Under the pieces are notes generated by a model, which had not been told where the DNA came from, did not search any database, and worked only from the letters and a program-made list of their open reading frames with translations. From Methylobacter psychrophilus (GTDB lineage: Bacteria > Pseudomonadota > Gammaproteobacteria > Methylococcales > Methylomonadaceae), in the NCBI RefSeq assembly GCF_025583945.1, contig NZ_JAOEGU010000005.1, positions 1 through 64,000 of the forward strand: DNA of 64,000 bases. Reading direction: 5' to 3'. The number at the start of each line of letters is the position of its first letter. Positions within the stretch are counted from its first letter, which is position 1. Positions 1 to 9,380 of the stretch are shown here, piece by piece. A program made the position numbers and the translations under genes.

Positions 1-156
1 ATCCAGACAGCCCACCTTAACCCAGACAAGGTCTAAACAAAAAAATGCTACCAAGGAAGTGATTATTTAGAAAACAAACCAGAGTAAGAGTTAACCGTCG
101 AGGCGACAACTACATTGACAATTACCGCTTTTGTAATAAGAAATCACGCCTAATAA

Positions 157-888
157 CTAATAACTCCAATCCGAGTGGTTCAATAAAAATTGATTCAGCT
201 CATCACGATAATTACGCCATGGCGGCATAAACTTATCCATGTAAGCGGTAAATTGCTCATTATGGTGGCGCTCTAATAAATGCACCATTTCATGCACGAC
301 AATGTATTCCAAACAGTGTTCAGGCTTTTGAGCCAAGTTCAGGTTTAACCAGATACGCTGAGCGGCAATGCTGCACGTTCCCCACTTGGTTTTCATTTGC
401 TTGATACCCCAAGCGCGCACTTCTACGCCCATAACCGGCTGCCATTTATCAACAAGTACCGGTATTTGCTCTTTAAGGTTTTGCCGATACCATTCTGTCA
501 TTACTTCGTGGCGTTTTTCTTCAGAACTGCCTGATCGTACATAAAGATCGATATAGGTTTTATTGCGGATGATGACCTTAGGCGCTGCATTGTGGTAAAT
601 GACATTTAATAAATACCGCTGCCCTTTTAAGTAATGGCTTTCACCTGATACATATTGGCGTTTGGATTGTCGTTGCTGTCCTTGAAATTGAGCAACCTGC
701 TTTTTTATCCAGGCCAGTTTAGAGACCACCAGTAAGCGTATGGCATCATCCGTTACCGTTAATGGCGCGGCAACGCGGAGTCGGCCATCAGGCGGATAAA
801 CGCCCAGATGCAGGTTTTTTATGTCTTTTCTAACCACATTAACGACCCACTTACCCACCGTGATTTGATGTAATGGCTCAGTAATCAT
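157..888 (-). CDS. YgjP/DUF45-type zinc metallopeptidase-like protein
   Basis: The protein carries HEMVH, a metallopeptidase HExxH motif, followed by ERHHNEQF, which is the pattern of the YgjP/DUF45 (SprT/WLM-like) family. The conserved MKTKWGTCS segment of that family lies upstream of it. The longest open frame starts at 1026. I choose the ATG at 888 because this start gives the usual family N-terminus and overlaps the end of the hsdR remnant (stop at 878) by 11 bp, a coupled arrangement. Genes of this family are often found next to type I restriction subunits; their role there is not established. The frame is intact although the neighbouring hsdR is broken. The family call is firm and the function is unknown. 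Confidence 0.85.
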   Translation of the reverse strand: MITEPLHQITVGKWVVNVVRKDIKNLHLGVYPPDGRLRVAAPLTVTDDAIRLLVVSKLAWIKKQVAQFQGQQRQSKRQYVSGESHYLKGQRYLLNVIYHNAAPKVIIRNKTYIDLYVRSGSSEEKRHEVMTEWYRQNLKEQIPVLVDKWQPVMGVEVRAWGIKQMKTKWGTCSIAAQRIWLNLNLAQKPEHCLEYIVVHEMVHLLERHHNEQFTAYMDKFMPPWRNYRDELNQFLLNHSDWSY

Positions 889-3064
889 TTTGATTTTTGA
901 CCAAATTGAAGATGTAATCGGCCTTATCTTCTGTAACGTGATTTTTAACAACCGTTTTAACCGCCCTGGATTTAACAGGATGGTTTCGCCAGTCGTCTTT
1001 TTTAACGTCTCTGATAGCTTGGTCAAGTTTTAAGGCCAGCGCTTCATCATTATCCAGATTGTCATACAAGGTTTTCTGTGCATTAGTGACCAGTGTTTCA
1101 GGGCGCGATATGCCCCCGCCATTGGCTTGATCTGCCTGCCTTGCCAGCTCTACCAATTTTTTTAAATAGGCATCATAGCTCAGCTGTTTTTTCTTCTAGG
1201 CGATAATCAGATCATCCAACAACTTTGACATTTTTGCATAATGCGTGGGGTTCGTCGGGTTCTCGTCAATGATCAGCTTACGCATATTATTTTCAATGGT
1301 TTCCGCAACAGCCTCTTTATCTTTACGAATGGCCGGCGGCAAATTATTAACGGCTGCTTCGCCTTCCTTAACCAGCATCTGCACCAAGGTCAAATCATCA
1401 AAGTTTGAGATCACCTCGCTGTCTTCAGCACGAATATAGGTATCAATCAAATAACGCATTTCCGGCTCATACTGCTTCAAATCAGGTGCATCGCCGCTAG
1501 TCAGCTTGATGTCGGCGCTCACCGCTTCATAATGCTTAACCTCTTTTATTATCCGGGCTGTGTCATGGCTACTATAACCAGCTTCAAGCATTTCATTCGC
1601 CAGTTCCGCGTAAGCTCTCATTAACGCTTTCGTGAACTTATAAAGGCTTACCCGCTTGGGTTCATTGTCTTTCACCTGATTATCGTTGGCAAGATTGTTG
1701 CCACAAAAATAACGCCGGTAGTCTTCGGCTGCACCGGGTTGAGCCACCGGTTCACACCATACTTTTACGGCTTCTAAGGCGTTATCGAGGCTTTCACGGG
1801 CCTTCTTGAGCCTGTTGGTTAATAAACCTTCAATATCCTTGGGCTCGTACTCGCTAAAAGCATCCTGAGTATAATTACCGACCGCTTTTTCAATACTTTT
1901 AAATAAAACCTTGTAATCAATGATGTAACCAAATTCCTTGTCATTACCATCCAGGCGATTCACGCGACAGATAGCCTGAAACAGGCCGTGATCCTGCATG
2001 GTCTTATCGATATAGAGGTAAGTTGCTGGTGGTGCGTCAAAGCTGGTCAGTAACTTATCAACCACAATCAGCAGCTTCATGTTTGCCGGTTCTTTGATAA
2101 ATTGCTTTTTTACCTCATCTTCAAAATCTTCCGGTTTTTTGCCGTTCAGCATGTTGCTGTAAACATCGTATTTCCAGCTATTTTCTGTCTTGGCTTTATC
2201 GCCAACCGTTTCACCTTTTATATTTTTTAGCTTAGGTGTGTAAGAGGTGATAATCGCACATTTAGCAAAGCCTGCTTGTTGAAATAACTCATAATATTTA
2301 CAGGCTTCATAGATACTGCCGGCAACCAAAATTGCATTACCCTTACCGTTTTCCAACCTGGGTTTACGCGCCATATCCAGGATAATATCGGCAACAATGT
2401 GGCTGAGCCTGTCTTTAGAGCTCAGCACCTTTTGCAAGGTCCCCCAGCGTTGTTTTATTCGGGTTTTGGCAGCCTCGTTCAAGCCTTTGGTTTTTATTTC
2501 AAACCGCTCATCAATTTTTTCCTTGGAACTTAAGTTTTGCTCAACCTTACGTGCCTCGTAACGCAAGTCCAGCACCACACCATCGATTACCGCCTCATCA
2601 AATTTATAGGTGTGAATATACTGGCCAAATATCTCCAGGCTCTTTTGTTTATCTTTTTTAAGTAACAGTGTGCCGGTAAAACCAATAAATACGGCATTGG
2701 GTAACAGTTGCTTCATGGCCTTGTGTAAGTTGCCCGATTGTGTCCGATGACACTCATCAACGAATACATAAAGATCCCCCTTGGCTCTAAAGTTACTTGG
2801 CAAACTGGCTTTTAGTTGTTCAATATATTCATCATAATCGGTCCTGGATTTGGCTTTGGTTTTACGTCCAAACTTATGGACCAACAAGCACAGTAACCAG
2901 GCCGACATTGCATTAAGCTGGAAGGCTAAATCGTGACTGTTTTTAGTGCGATAAATCTCTTCATTGACGCCAGCAAACACGCCGCCGATTTGTATATTCA
3001 TCGGCAATGTCAATGGTGATGTTGTAGATAGCTGGCTCAAGGCGCATTGGGAAATGTAGGCCAA
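878..3064 (-). pseudogene. hsdR: hsdR remnant (type I restriction endonuclease R subunit): 5' truncated, internal amber stop
   Basis: The frame contains an SF2 motor of the HsdR type: motif II DECHRTQ, motif III FTGTLL, and the later helicase segment with FQAICRVNRLDG. The C-terminal part (878-1195) reads KKKQLSYDAYLKKLVELARQ and so on, normal for HsdR. It is separated from the main part by an in-frame TAG at 1196-1198; both parts are in the same frame, so this is a nonsense codon and not a frameshift. The N-terminal nuclease domain and Walker A are absent. Recognisable HsdR homology begins near 2890, and the upstream codons belong to unrelated sequence. No hsdM or hsdS is visible. The truncation alone should abolish restriction activity. 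Confidence 0.85.
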
Positions 3065-3122
3065 ACAAGTCAGCGGTATGTTTGATACGTTTTTGAGTTG
3101 GTATTGTTTTTCGTGTAATCAT
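2961..3122 (-). pseudogene. 5' end of a small gene truncated at the hsdR junction
   Basis: An ATG at 3122 follows a good ribosome binding site (AAGGA, 8 nt spacing) and opens a 53-codon frame that stops at 2961. The segment FGLHFPMRLEPAIY recalls the N-terminal part of ArdB/KlcA-type antirestriction proteins. That likeness is from memory and weak. The frame ends in low-quality residues just where the neighbouring frame runs on into HsdR sequence. I infer that a deletion or recombination joined the start of this gene to the inside of hsdR. It could also be a genuine short protein. Confidence 0.4.
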
Positions 3123-3211
3123 ATAAAATTTCCTTGCTCCCAACGCAAACGCCAATCTCTACAATGAAGTAGCTATAGTGAAAGAATTAGGATTTTGGTT
3201 GAAGAGGTTAA

Positions 3212-3376
3212 TTATTTGCGGTGAATGAAATACAAAATGATGGCTCCAAAAATGAGAAGACCTATAAGCAACGGTGGGTAGAAATAAGACAAAATAGCTA
3301 AGCCAGCTATCCCGATCAACCTTGTAGGCGGGAATGCGGCGCAAAGCAGACTGATAACGAGTAAGTTTGTAAACAT
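3212..3376 (-). CDS. small membrane protein, 54 aa
   Basis: A short gene reading from ATG at 3376 to TAA at 3212. An AAGGA ribosome binding site lies about 7 nt before the ATG. The product begins MFTNLLVISLLCAAF and contains two hydrophobic helices, roughly residues 4-15 with 20-30, and 34-51, ending in IHRK. A PP kink lies at residues 34-35. It resembles the two-helix or hairpin inner-membrane peptides seen in many genomes, but I recognise no family. A longer open frame on the same strand (3159-3521) runs through it in another frame and looks like a shadow. The neighbours are accessory genes. Function unknown. Confidence 0.6.
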   Translation of the reverse strand: MFTNLLVISLLCAAFPPTRLIGIAGLAILSYFYPPLLIGLLIFGAIILYFIHRK

Positions 3377-3493
3377 GGGTTTTCCTTGGGTTAGTGGTTA
3401 GAGTTTCTTCATATAAGATGGTTGAGAGTGCGCAGTTAGATCTGCTGTTACAGGGCGGCGGCGATAGTGCCGAATAGTAAGAATATAGGGCAT

Positions 3494-3528
3494 AAAAAAG
3501 CCCCAATGACCGGATGATCAAAGGGGCT
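3494..3528 (-). terminator. rho-independent terminator after the repeat protein
   Basis: On the minus strand, stem AGCCCC (3528-3523) pairs with GGGGCT (3504-3499), followed by a run of T. It lies 18 bp after the stop of the gene at 3546-3812 and would end its transcript. Confidence 0.75.
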
Positions 3529-3545
3529 GTTGTAGGAGGTATTGA

Positions 3546-3812
3546 TTACTTGATTCTTTGTTGAGGCTTGTTGTACTGGATATTTCCAACTGAATCCGTT
3601 TGGTATATTTTGTCTCCTTTGATTTGGTATTGTTGCTTGTTGTATTGTTTGTTGCCGTAAGGATCGGTCTGTATTATCCGACCGTCGTTTTGAATGGTTT
3701 GTGAGGGTTTGTTGTATTGGATGTTACCGACTGAATCAGTTTGGTAGATACGCTTTTCTTCGGCTTGGACTGATAGGATGATTAGTCCGAACAACAGTAA
3801 GGCGAGTTTCAT
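3546..3812 (-). CDS. small exported protein with three QTDxxGNxQYNK repeats, 88 aa
   Basis: The start ATG at 3812 is chosen because AAGGAG lies 8 nt upstream and the product then begins with a signal peptide (MKLALLLFGLIILSVQA, probable cleavage after VQA). The frame is open further upstream to 3899. The mature part is three near-copies of one unit: IYQTDSVGNIQYNK, IIQTDPYGNKQYNK and IYQTDSVGNIQYNK, spaced about 25 residues. Short periplasmic proteins with this kind of GNxQY repeat are common hypotheticals; I know no assigned function. It has its own terminator on the 3' side and a terminator-like hairpin before its start, so it is probably transcribed alone. Confidence 0.75.
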   Translation of the reverse strand: MKLALLLFGLIILSVQAEEKRIYQTDSVGNIQYNKPSQTIQNDGRIIQTDPYGNKQYNKQQYQIKGDKIYQTDSVGNIQYNKPQQRIK

Positions 3813-3835
3813 AATAACTCCTTGAATAGGTTTAG

Positions 3836-3877
3836 AAAAACAAAAGCCCTGATGATCATGACGACCAACAAGGCTTT
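3836..3877 (-). terminator. terminator-like hairpin between two accessory genes
   Basis: On the minus strand AAAGCC (3877-3872) pairs with GGCTTT (3848-3843), followed by TGTTTTT. It lies 70 bp past the stop of the gene at 3948-4562 and 24 bp before the next start codon. Its loop shares GATCATC with the hairpin at 3494-3528. Confidence 0.5.
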
Positions 3878-3947
3878 GAGATGGCGTTTTAGAAGTCACT
3901 ACAGTCAGATTAGAATTTCAGGATAATTAATATATGGATGCTTCCAA

Positions 3948-4562
3948 TTAAAAAACTACAAACGGAATACTAAACTCCAGCGCCTTGGCAAGCACGCTCT
4001 TAGCCAGGAATTTGTTGGCTGCGATTGTTGCGAGACCGAGAGTCGATAGAATCGCCAATGCCTCTGTAAACGCAATAACTTCGTTAATCTCTGCATCAGA
4101 GTAGTTCGGTTGTATTGCATCGCTCGTACTCCACCTAAGAATCTGCTGCGATCCAGTGTGGGTATAAGCACACATGGCAGACCAACTTCGATTGTAAATA
4201 TCGGACAGTTGCCTGACATCGAATCCAGGAATCTGCTCAATGGCAGCTAGCATTGCTGGCATATTCGGCGGACTCTTACCCTGCACAAATCTCTCCAAGT
4301 CTGCGTCTGTTGCACAATGCGCAAACCACAAACCTCTTAGATAAGAATCGAACACTGGGCGTAGTAGCGCGAAAGCGGGTGCATGCAGAGGATGTGTCTG
4401 ACTCAGAAGTAACAGAATTGCTTGGTGGTGCTCTTGCGCAACTTGAAAACATGTTCCGGCAAGTCGTGTTCGAACTGTATCTGGCAATGATAGATCGTAA
4501 ACCAGCTGCTCAATCCAAGCCGCCAATTCATGGCCTTGCGCGAGACGTTGCGAGAAATTCAT
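3948..4562 (-). CDS. DUF6988-like hypothetical protein, 204 aa
   Basis: A mostly helical protein with EHHQAILLLL followed by APAFALLRPVFDSYLRGLW, the signature I associate with the DUF6988 family of uncharacterised proteins. No catalytic motif or membrane segment is evident in the first two thirds; the last 45 residues are hydrophobic (AFTEALAILSTLGLATIAAN), so peripheral membrane contact is possible. It lies 13 bp downstream of the large nuclease-helicase gene on the same strand. The two are likely cotranscribed, which makes it a possible partner of that gene. Family call from memory; function unknown. Confidence 0.6.
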   Translation of the reverse strand: MNFSQRLAQGHELAAWIEQLVYDLSLPDTVRTRLAGTCFQVAQEHHQAILLLLSQTHPLHAPAFALLRPVFDSYLRGLWFAHCATDADLERFVQGKSPPNMPAMLAAIEQIPGFDVRQLSDIYNRSWSAMCAYTHTGSQQILRWSTSDAIQPNYSDAEINEVIAFTEALAILSTLGLATIAANKFLAKSVLAKALEFSIPFVVF

Positions 4563-4575
4563 GATGTTTTAAGCC

Positions 4576-7500
4576 TCACTTAACTTTCCAAATCCAATCG
4601 GGGAGTGCTTCCAGTCGTGCTTTTCGGTGAGAGGCCATTCTTTCTTTTTTGGTTCGCTGAGTCACAACCCAACTACCAACTCGATATCCATCTGCCGTTT
4701 TATATAATGTCGGAACTAAGCAATGCCCCTCTTGATCTGCAAATTCTTTAAGATAGCGAAAACCTTCTTCCCACTTTTCAGACAAAATATCCCAAACCCA
4801 ACAGGACACGGATTCCAATCGCGCTTTGCGCTCCGGCAACATACTGTCCATTGTTGTACGTTGTGTATTTACCCAGCTACCGAGTCGATATTCATCTGCC
4901 GTTTTGTATAACGCAGGGAACAAGCAATGCCCTTCTCTATCCGCAAACTCCTTGAGATAGCGAAACCCTTCTTCCCACTTATCTGAAAAAGGATCCCAAC
5001 TCCAACCGGGAAGTCGCTCTAGTCGTCCTTTGCGCTCCGGTGATATGCTGACTCTTTTTGTTCGTTGGGTACCTACCCAGCTACCAAGTCGATAGCCATC
5101 TGCGGTTTTGTATAAAGCAGGCACTAGACAATGCCCCTCTCTATCTGCGAACTCATTGAGATAGCGAAATCCTTCATTCCACTTCTCCGAAATCGCATCC
5201 CAAACCCAGCCACGCATTGCTTCCAGCCGCTCTTTGCGCTCTGGTAACATACCATCTCTTGTTGCACGCTGTTCCATTACCCAGCCACCAAGGCGGTATC
5301 CATCTGCCGTTTTGTAGCCATTAGGAATCTTGATATGGCCTTCTCGATCAGAGAATTCCTTGAGATAGCTAAATCCTTTTTCCCACTTATCTGAAAAAGG
5401 ATCCCAACTCCAACCGGGTAAAGCTTCAAGCCGAGTTTTTCGATCCGATGACATGCAGTCTTTCATTTTTCGTTGGTTCGCTACCCAAATATAGACACTG
5501 TAACCATTTGTCGTTTTGTATTCAGTGGGAACCTTGGTATGCCCATTTCGTTCTACAAATTCCTTGAGGTAATGAAATATCTCGTCCCAATTATCTGCAC
5601 GACCCACCCAATTCCATCCAGGCAATTCTTCCAACCGGGCTTTACGCTCCGGGGACATACTGCTTTTCTTTGTTCGTTGAGTACTTACCCACTGACCAAG
5701 CCGGTATCCATTTGCCATTTCATATAGTGCGGGAGTCAAGCAATGTCCCTCTCGATCAGCGAATCCTTTTAAATATCGAAATCCTTCTTCCCACTGCTCA
5801 GTAATCGCATCCCAAACCCAGCCACGCATTGCTTCCAGCCGCTCTTTGCGCTCTGACGATATGCTGTTCTTTGTTGTTCGTTGGTTATTTATCCAGCTAC
5901 CGATCCGATATCCATCTTCTGTTTTATATAACGCAGGAACCTTGCAATGGCCTTCACGTTTTACGAACGTCTCCAGCAACCCAAACCAGAAATTCCAGGA
6001 CTCCGTCACCTGCTCAACCAGATAGGTGCGTAGTGCACTGCCAAAATTCGCATCCACTGTGTTAGGGAGATCAATGGTGATTTTTGAAAAGTCTTGTGGA
6101 TTGACCTTTGACCCTGGCTTTCTTCCTAGCTCAGTCCGCAATGTATCCAGTTGCTGCGACAACTCTTCATCATGAGACTTAAAAGCATTTAATACCTCCC
6201 AGACAGGTTTAAAGTTACTGGCTACAATTGAGCTTGCGGCATCATCGCCCTGCTCAATAAATACCGGTATAACGATGGTTCCAAACTTCTTGTCAGCACT
6301 TAAGCGAATGGCGCGACCCACTGCCTGAACAATGTCCACCTGACTGTTTTTTGGATCAATAAAGGCAACACCATCTAATGATGGGACATCCACACCTTCG
6401 GAAAGGCACCGAGCGTTGGTGAGCAGTCCTCTTTGATCCTGGCTCAACCCTTTCAAGTAATCCAGTTTCTGCCGCCGTTTATCCGTAGGCATTGCTCCTG
6501 ATACAAAGTCAGTCCAAAGTTCACCGCTGGGGCGATGCTCTTCACTGATCCAGTCAAGTACCTGATGCATATCATCCTTGAATGATTCGGCTCGACTGAC
6601 ACGGTTGTGAAAGCTGATCACCCGCTTGAGGTCGTAATCCTTGATCGCCTTAATCAAACCAATTTGAGCAGCCATAGACTCAGCGTCGTTCTCAATGCCG
6701 GTGTCCGTTTTAATCAATTCTCTGTTCTTAATCCATTCCGCAATCATCGGACTATCCACACCAATGATCACGATCCGATAATCGGTCAGCAGGTTTTTCC
6801 TGATGGCTTCACCAAAAGGGAGTGAATACTGAACCTTGCCGAAAACTGCTTCATCATCCATGCCCACTACTTCAATGCCACGCTCTTCGGCGGTCTTTTT
6901 GACTGAGCTGGTATAAGTCCGTGGGGTGGCGGTTGCAAATAGACGCTTGGTTGCAATGATTCGGTTATTATCCAGCACAGTTGAAAAAGCACTGCTAACC
7001 TTGCCGGTACAACGATGAGCTTCATCGGCAACCACTAAATCAAAAACAGGGATGCATTGATGGGCCTGCGCATCTGCTACAAGTGGTGAAGAGTGATAAG
7101 TTGAGAAGATGACCTTATCGCCATCGCTTTGCAGGAAATTTCTGATTTCTTCTATATCCGAAGTTACAGGAAATGCCAGTTCAGACACGGAATGAATTAT
7201 TTCATCGGCTCCACGTTTGCCAACCGTTTCATCTGAGCATACACAAAGAATATCAAATGGCTGACTTGCAGCAAAAGTCCATTCCCTCAGTGTTTGTGAC
7301 AGCAGACTTAAAGACGGCAGCAATACCAGCGTTTGATTGGATACCAGTTTTTCTTTGATCCAAAGTGTAGTGAAGGTCTTACCAGTACCACAAGCCATGA
7401 TCAATTGACCACGATCGGCATGTTGAAAACTATCCACTACCTTGGCGATTGCCTCAAGCTGGTGAGGACGTGGCTTGGGAGGTTCTTTGCGCTTGCCGCT

Positions 7501-7953
7501 ATGAAGGTCTTCGTAATGTGATGGATATTCAATCTTCGAACATTCAAAGTCAGATAGTAGGAACCTGACTACAGTTTTCTCTTGAGCTTCACAGACCTGT
7601 ATTGCATTCTTGCCAATCCGGTCAGTGGTGGCTATCAGCAGGCGCTTATCAATGCCCTTGCGATTGGACTCGCTGAGAAATTTGTCTACATCATGTTTGG
7701 TGATGTCATAAATTGGGGAGTAACACTTAGCCTGTACAGCCCAGTTTTCGCCATTCTTATGTTTAAAAACAAGATCAATTCCGCAATCAATACCCCAGCG
7801 GTTAGGATACTCTTCCCATAGCCAAATCTGATCAATCTGAGTTGACCATCCGGGGTCGTTTTTGAGAAACCACTTTGTAAAGCGTTCAAATTGCTTGCCC
7901 CGCTTTAAAGGGTCATTGTCCAAGCTTTGGTATAACTCTAGAAAAGTAGCCAC
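4576..7953 (-). CDS. Mrr-like nuclease / SF2 helicase with seven helicase-associated repeats
   Basis: This 1125-residue protein has three parts. Residues 1-140 form a PD-(D/E)xK Mrr-type nuclease domain, with [10 protein letters not shown] around D60 and VQAK (Q74, K76). Residues 160-600 are an SF2 helicase: Walker A ACGTGKT at 187-193, DEAH at 310-313, motif III TATP near 341, and motif [11 protein letters not shown]. Residues 653-1125 are seven copies of a 68-residue helicase-associated domain (PF03457 type), each starting near [17 protein letters not shown]. The start codon is GTG with no clear ribosome binding site. Nuclease plus translocase plus repeat DNA-binding domains, beside a dead type I system and tRNA genes, suggests phage or plasmid defence. 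That role is inference. Confidence 0.9.
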   Translation of the reverse strand: MATFLELYQSLDNDPLKRGKQFERFTKWFLKNDPGWSTQIDQIWLWEEYPNRWGIDCGIDLVFKHKNGENWAVQAKCYSPIYDITKHDVDKFLSESNRKGIDKRLLIATTDRIGKNAIQVCEAQEKTVVRFLLSDFECSKIEYPSHYEDLHSGKRKEPPKPRPHQLEAIAKVVDSFQHADRGQLIMACGTGKTFTTLWIKEKLVSNQTLVLLPSLSLLSQTLREWTFAASQPFDILCVCSDETVGKRGADEIIHSVSELAFPVTSDIEEIRNFLQSDGDKVIFSTYHSSPLVADAQAHQCIPVFDLVVADEAHRCTGKVSSAFSTVLDNNRIIATKRLFATATPRTYTSSVKKTAEERGIEVVGMDDEAVFGKVQYSLPFGEAIRKNLLTDYRIVIIGVDSPMIAEWIKNRELIKTDTGIENDAESMAAQIGLIKAIKDYDLKRVISFHNRVSRAESFKDDMHQVLDWISEEHRPSGELWTDFVSGAMPTDKRRQKLDYLKGLSQDQRGLLTNARCLSEGVDVPSLDGVAFIDPKNSQVDIVQAVGRAIRLSADKKFGTIVIPVFIEQGDDAASSIVASNFKPVWEVLNAFKSHDEELSQQLDTLRTELGRKPGSKVNPQDFSKITIDLPNTVDANFGSALRTYLVEQVTESWNFWFGLLETFVKREGHCKVPALYKTEDGYRIGSWINNQRTTKNSISSERKERLEAMRGWVWDAITEQWEEGFRYLKGFADREGHCLTPALYEMANGYRLGQWVSTQRTKKSSMSPERKARLEELPGWNWVGRADNWDEIFHYLKEFVERNGHTKVPTEYKTTNGYSVYIWVANQRKMKDCMSSDRKTRLEALPGWSWDPFSDKWEKGFSYLKEFSDREGHIKIPNGYKTADGYRLGGWVMEQRATRDGMLPERKERLEAMRGWVWDAISEKWNEGFRYLNEFADREGHCLVPALYKTADGYRLGSWVGTQRTKRVSISPERKGRLERLPGWSWDPFSDKWEEGFRYLKEFADREGHCLFPALYKTADEYRLGSWVNTQRTTMDSMLPERKARLESVSCWVWDILSEKWEEGFRYLKEFADQEGHCLVPTLYKTADGYRVGSWVVTQRTKKERMASHRKARLEALPDWIWKVK
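4579..5997 (-). repeat. seven tandem 204-bp units coding the helicase-associated domains
   Basis: The 3' part of the helicase gene is a head-to-tail array with a period of exactly 204 bp; for example the WEEGF codons recur at 4764 and 4968. Units 2, 5, 6 and 7 are near-identical over long stretches, while units 1, 3 and 4 have diverged. This points to recent duplication or gene conversion among some units. Confidence 0.9.
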
Positions 7954-8194
7954 TAATTATTGGTTTTATTTCAGGTTGATTAAATCTGCTGAAAGTTTAA
8001 CCTATTGTTTGACTGCGACTGTTTTTTTTATAGCTTATAACGGAAAAGGATAATGACTTCGTGAACAGGAAGTTACACAGACACAGAATTTAGGAGGCTC
8101 TCAGATTATGGTTAATGACTTGCTCGACGGGTTGTACTGGAAGTTGGGTTTATGACGAGTTAGCATTCAGGAGATAGACAGGAAGGTACAAATA

Positions 8195-8223
8195 AAAAAG
8201 GCCCCGATTAGATCGGAGCCTTT
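8195..8223 (-). terminator. terminator of the tRNA-Phe pair
   Basis: On the minus strand AAAGGCTCCGAT pairs with ATCGGGGCCTTT around a 3-nt loop and runs into T residues. It starts 9 bp after the CCA end of the second tRNA-Phe. Confidence 0.85.
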
Positions 8224-8231
8224 AGAATTCA

Positions 8232-8307
<76 letters not shown>

Positions 8308-8335
8308 TTTTTGAGGTGTTGCTTGTTTTTTGTAG

Positions 8336-8411
<76 letters not shown>

Positions 8412-8430
8412 GGAACTACAAAAGACGGCC

Positions 8431-8459
8431 ATTAGACTAGATTACGGGGCGTTAGTCAA
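8431..8459 (-). promoter_or_regulatory. sigma70 promoter of the tRNA-Phe pair
   Basis: Minus strand -35 TTGACT (8459-8454), 17-bp spacer, -10 TCTAAT (8436-8431). The -10 is followed by GGCCGTC, a GC-rich discriminator of the kind found at stringently controlled stable RNA promoters. The mature tRNA begins 19 nt past the -10. Confidence 0.8.
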
Positions 8460-8473
8460 TAGAAATTGTAAAT

Positions 8474-9112
8474 TTATTGCGGTGGATTGATGCCGGCAGG
8501 TCCGTTGTCTCTATTGAAAAGGTTAATAACCAAACTAAAAACTTTTTTTATACCTTTCCATAATCGTGGCAATAACCAAATCATCAGCGCAATAAAGCAT
8601 ACCAAGGCAATTAAAAACACTACCGGATGATTGATACAAGCCCAGACAGCGCCTATTACAACAATATCTTCCCCTACTGATGCAAACCAATTACTAAAAG
8701 GTTCGGGAGAGGTATTAATAAGCACCCGCGTACCGGCTTTAGTCGCATGCGATCCGGCAGCCAAGCCACCACCCATAATAGCCGCCGCTATTTCAACAAC
8801 AGGATTTAAGTCACCTATCGCCCCTGCGGCCAGCATAGCCCCAGCAGGAATTCGAATAAACGTGTGAAGGGCATCCCATCCGGTATCTACGCCCGGCACT
8901 TTATCAGCAAAAAACTCGATAAAATACATCAATCCGGCGGCAGTCATGATCATTGGATCGGCAACAATTTGCAAATCCAACGGCAAAATAATATTACCGG
9001 TATTGGCAAGAAAACCCAGCATGAGTAGTATTGCATACAAATTAATGCCGCTAGCCCATGCAAGCCCCATTGTTAACGCCAGGGTTGCGGATATTTGCTC
9101 TAATGCGCCCAT
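8474..9112 (-). CDS. DUF4126 family membrane protein
   Basis: An integral membrane protein of about five to six helices with the DUF4126 pattern: an N-terminal GLAWASGINLYA helix, then GGGLAAGSHATKAGTRVLIN, then EPFSNWFASVGED before the last two helices. The frame is open to an upstream ATG at 9145, but I prefer 9112: AAGG lies about 8 nt before it and the family begins there. DUF4126 proteins are widespread in bacteria without a known function. It stands alone between the tRNA genes and gnd, divergent from gnd. Confidence 0.8.
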   Translation of the reverse strand: MGALEQISATLALTMGLAWASGINLYAILLMLGFLANTGNIILPLDLQIVADPMIMTAAGLMYFIEFFADKVPGVDTGWDALHTFIRIPAGAMLAAGAIGDLNPVVEIAAAIMGGGLAAGSHATKAGTRVLINTSPEPFSNWFASVGEDIVVIGAVWACINHPVVFLIALVCFIALMIWLLPRLWKGIKKVFSLVINLFNRDNGPAGINPPQ

Positions 9113-9380
9113 GTAAGTGCCTTTTATAAAAATTTCGTTTTCCATAAGCTAGCACAAGTTTCTTAACTTCAGCTAAATACAAAAAACAATACAGCAATAG
9201 ATGTCAGTACTCTAACGCAACCAATTTACATCTCATTGTTAAAATAACATCACAAAATCAAGGCAAAATTTTTTGGCGAAGCTTTCTATTGACTGGTTTT
9301 TTTATAGACTGCATCCTCTATGCAAGCTATCTACAAAATATGCTAGTATTCGGTCTACAGTAATTTCATAGGAGACAAAC

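Noticed and set aside
115-143. TTGACA followed by AT-rich sequence as a promoter
   Set aside because: No -10 hexamer at 16-18 bp; the nearest candidate is at 13 bp, and no plus-strand gene follows.
3159-3521. 120-codon open frame on the minus strand
   Set aside because: It covers the better supported 54-codon gene in another frame, has no ribosome binding site, and its residues show no ordered pattern.
4253-4564. plus-strand open frame opposite the DUF6988-like gene
   Set aside because: The minus-strand protein is ordered and family-like; this frame is a mirror without its own start signal.
1-8200. prophage or transposon genes in the accessory region
   Set aside because: No integrase, transposase, capsid or portal protein is recognisable in any frame; only the context suggests an island.
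9289-9317. TTGACT as -35 of gnd
   Set aside because: No acceptable -10 at the right spacing; the real promoter cannot be fixed by eye.
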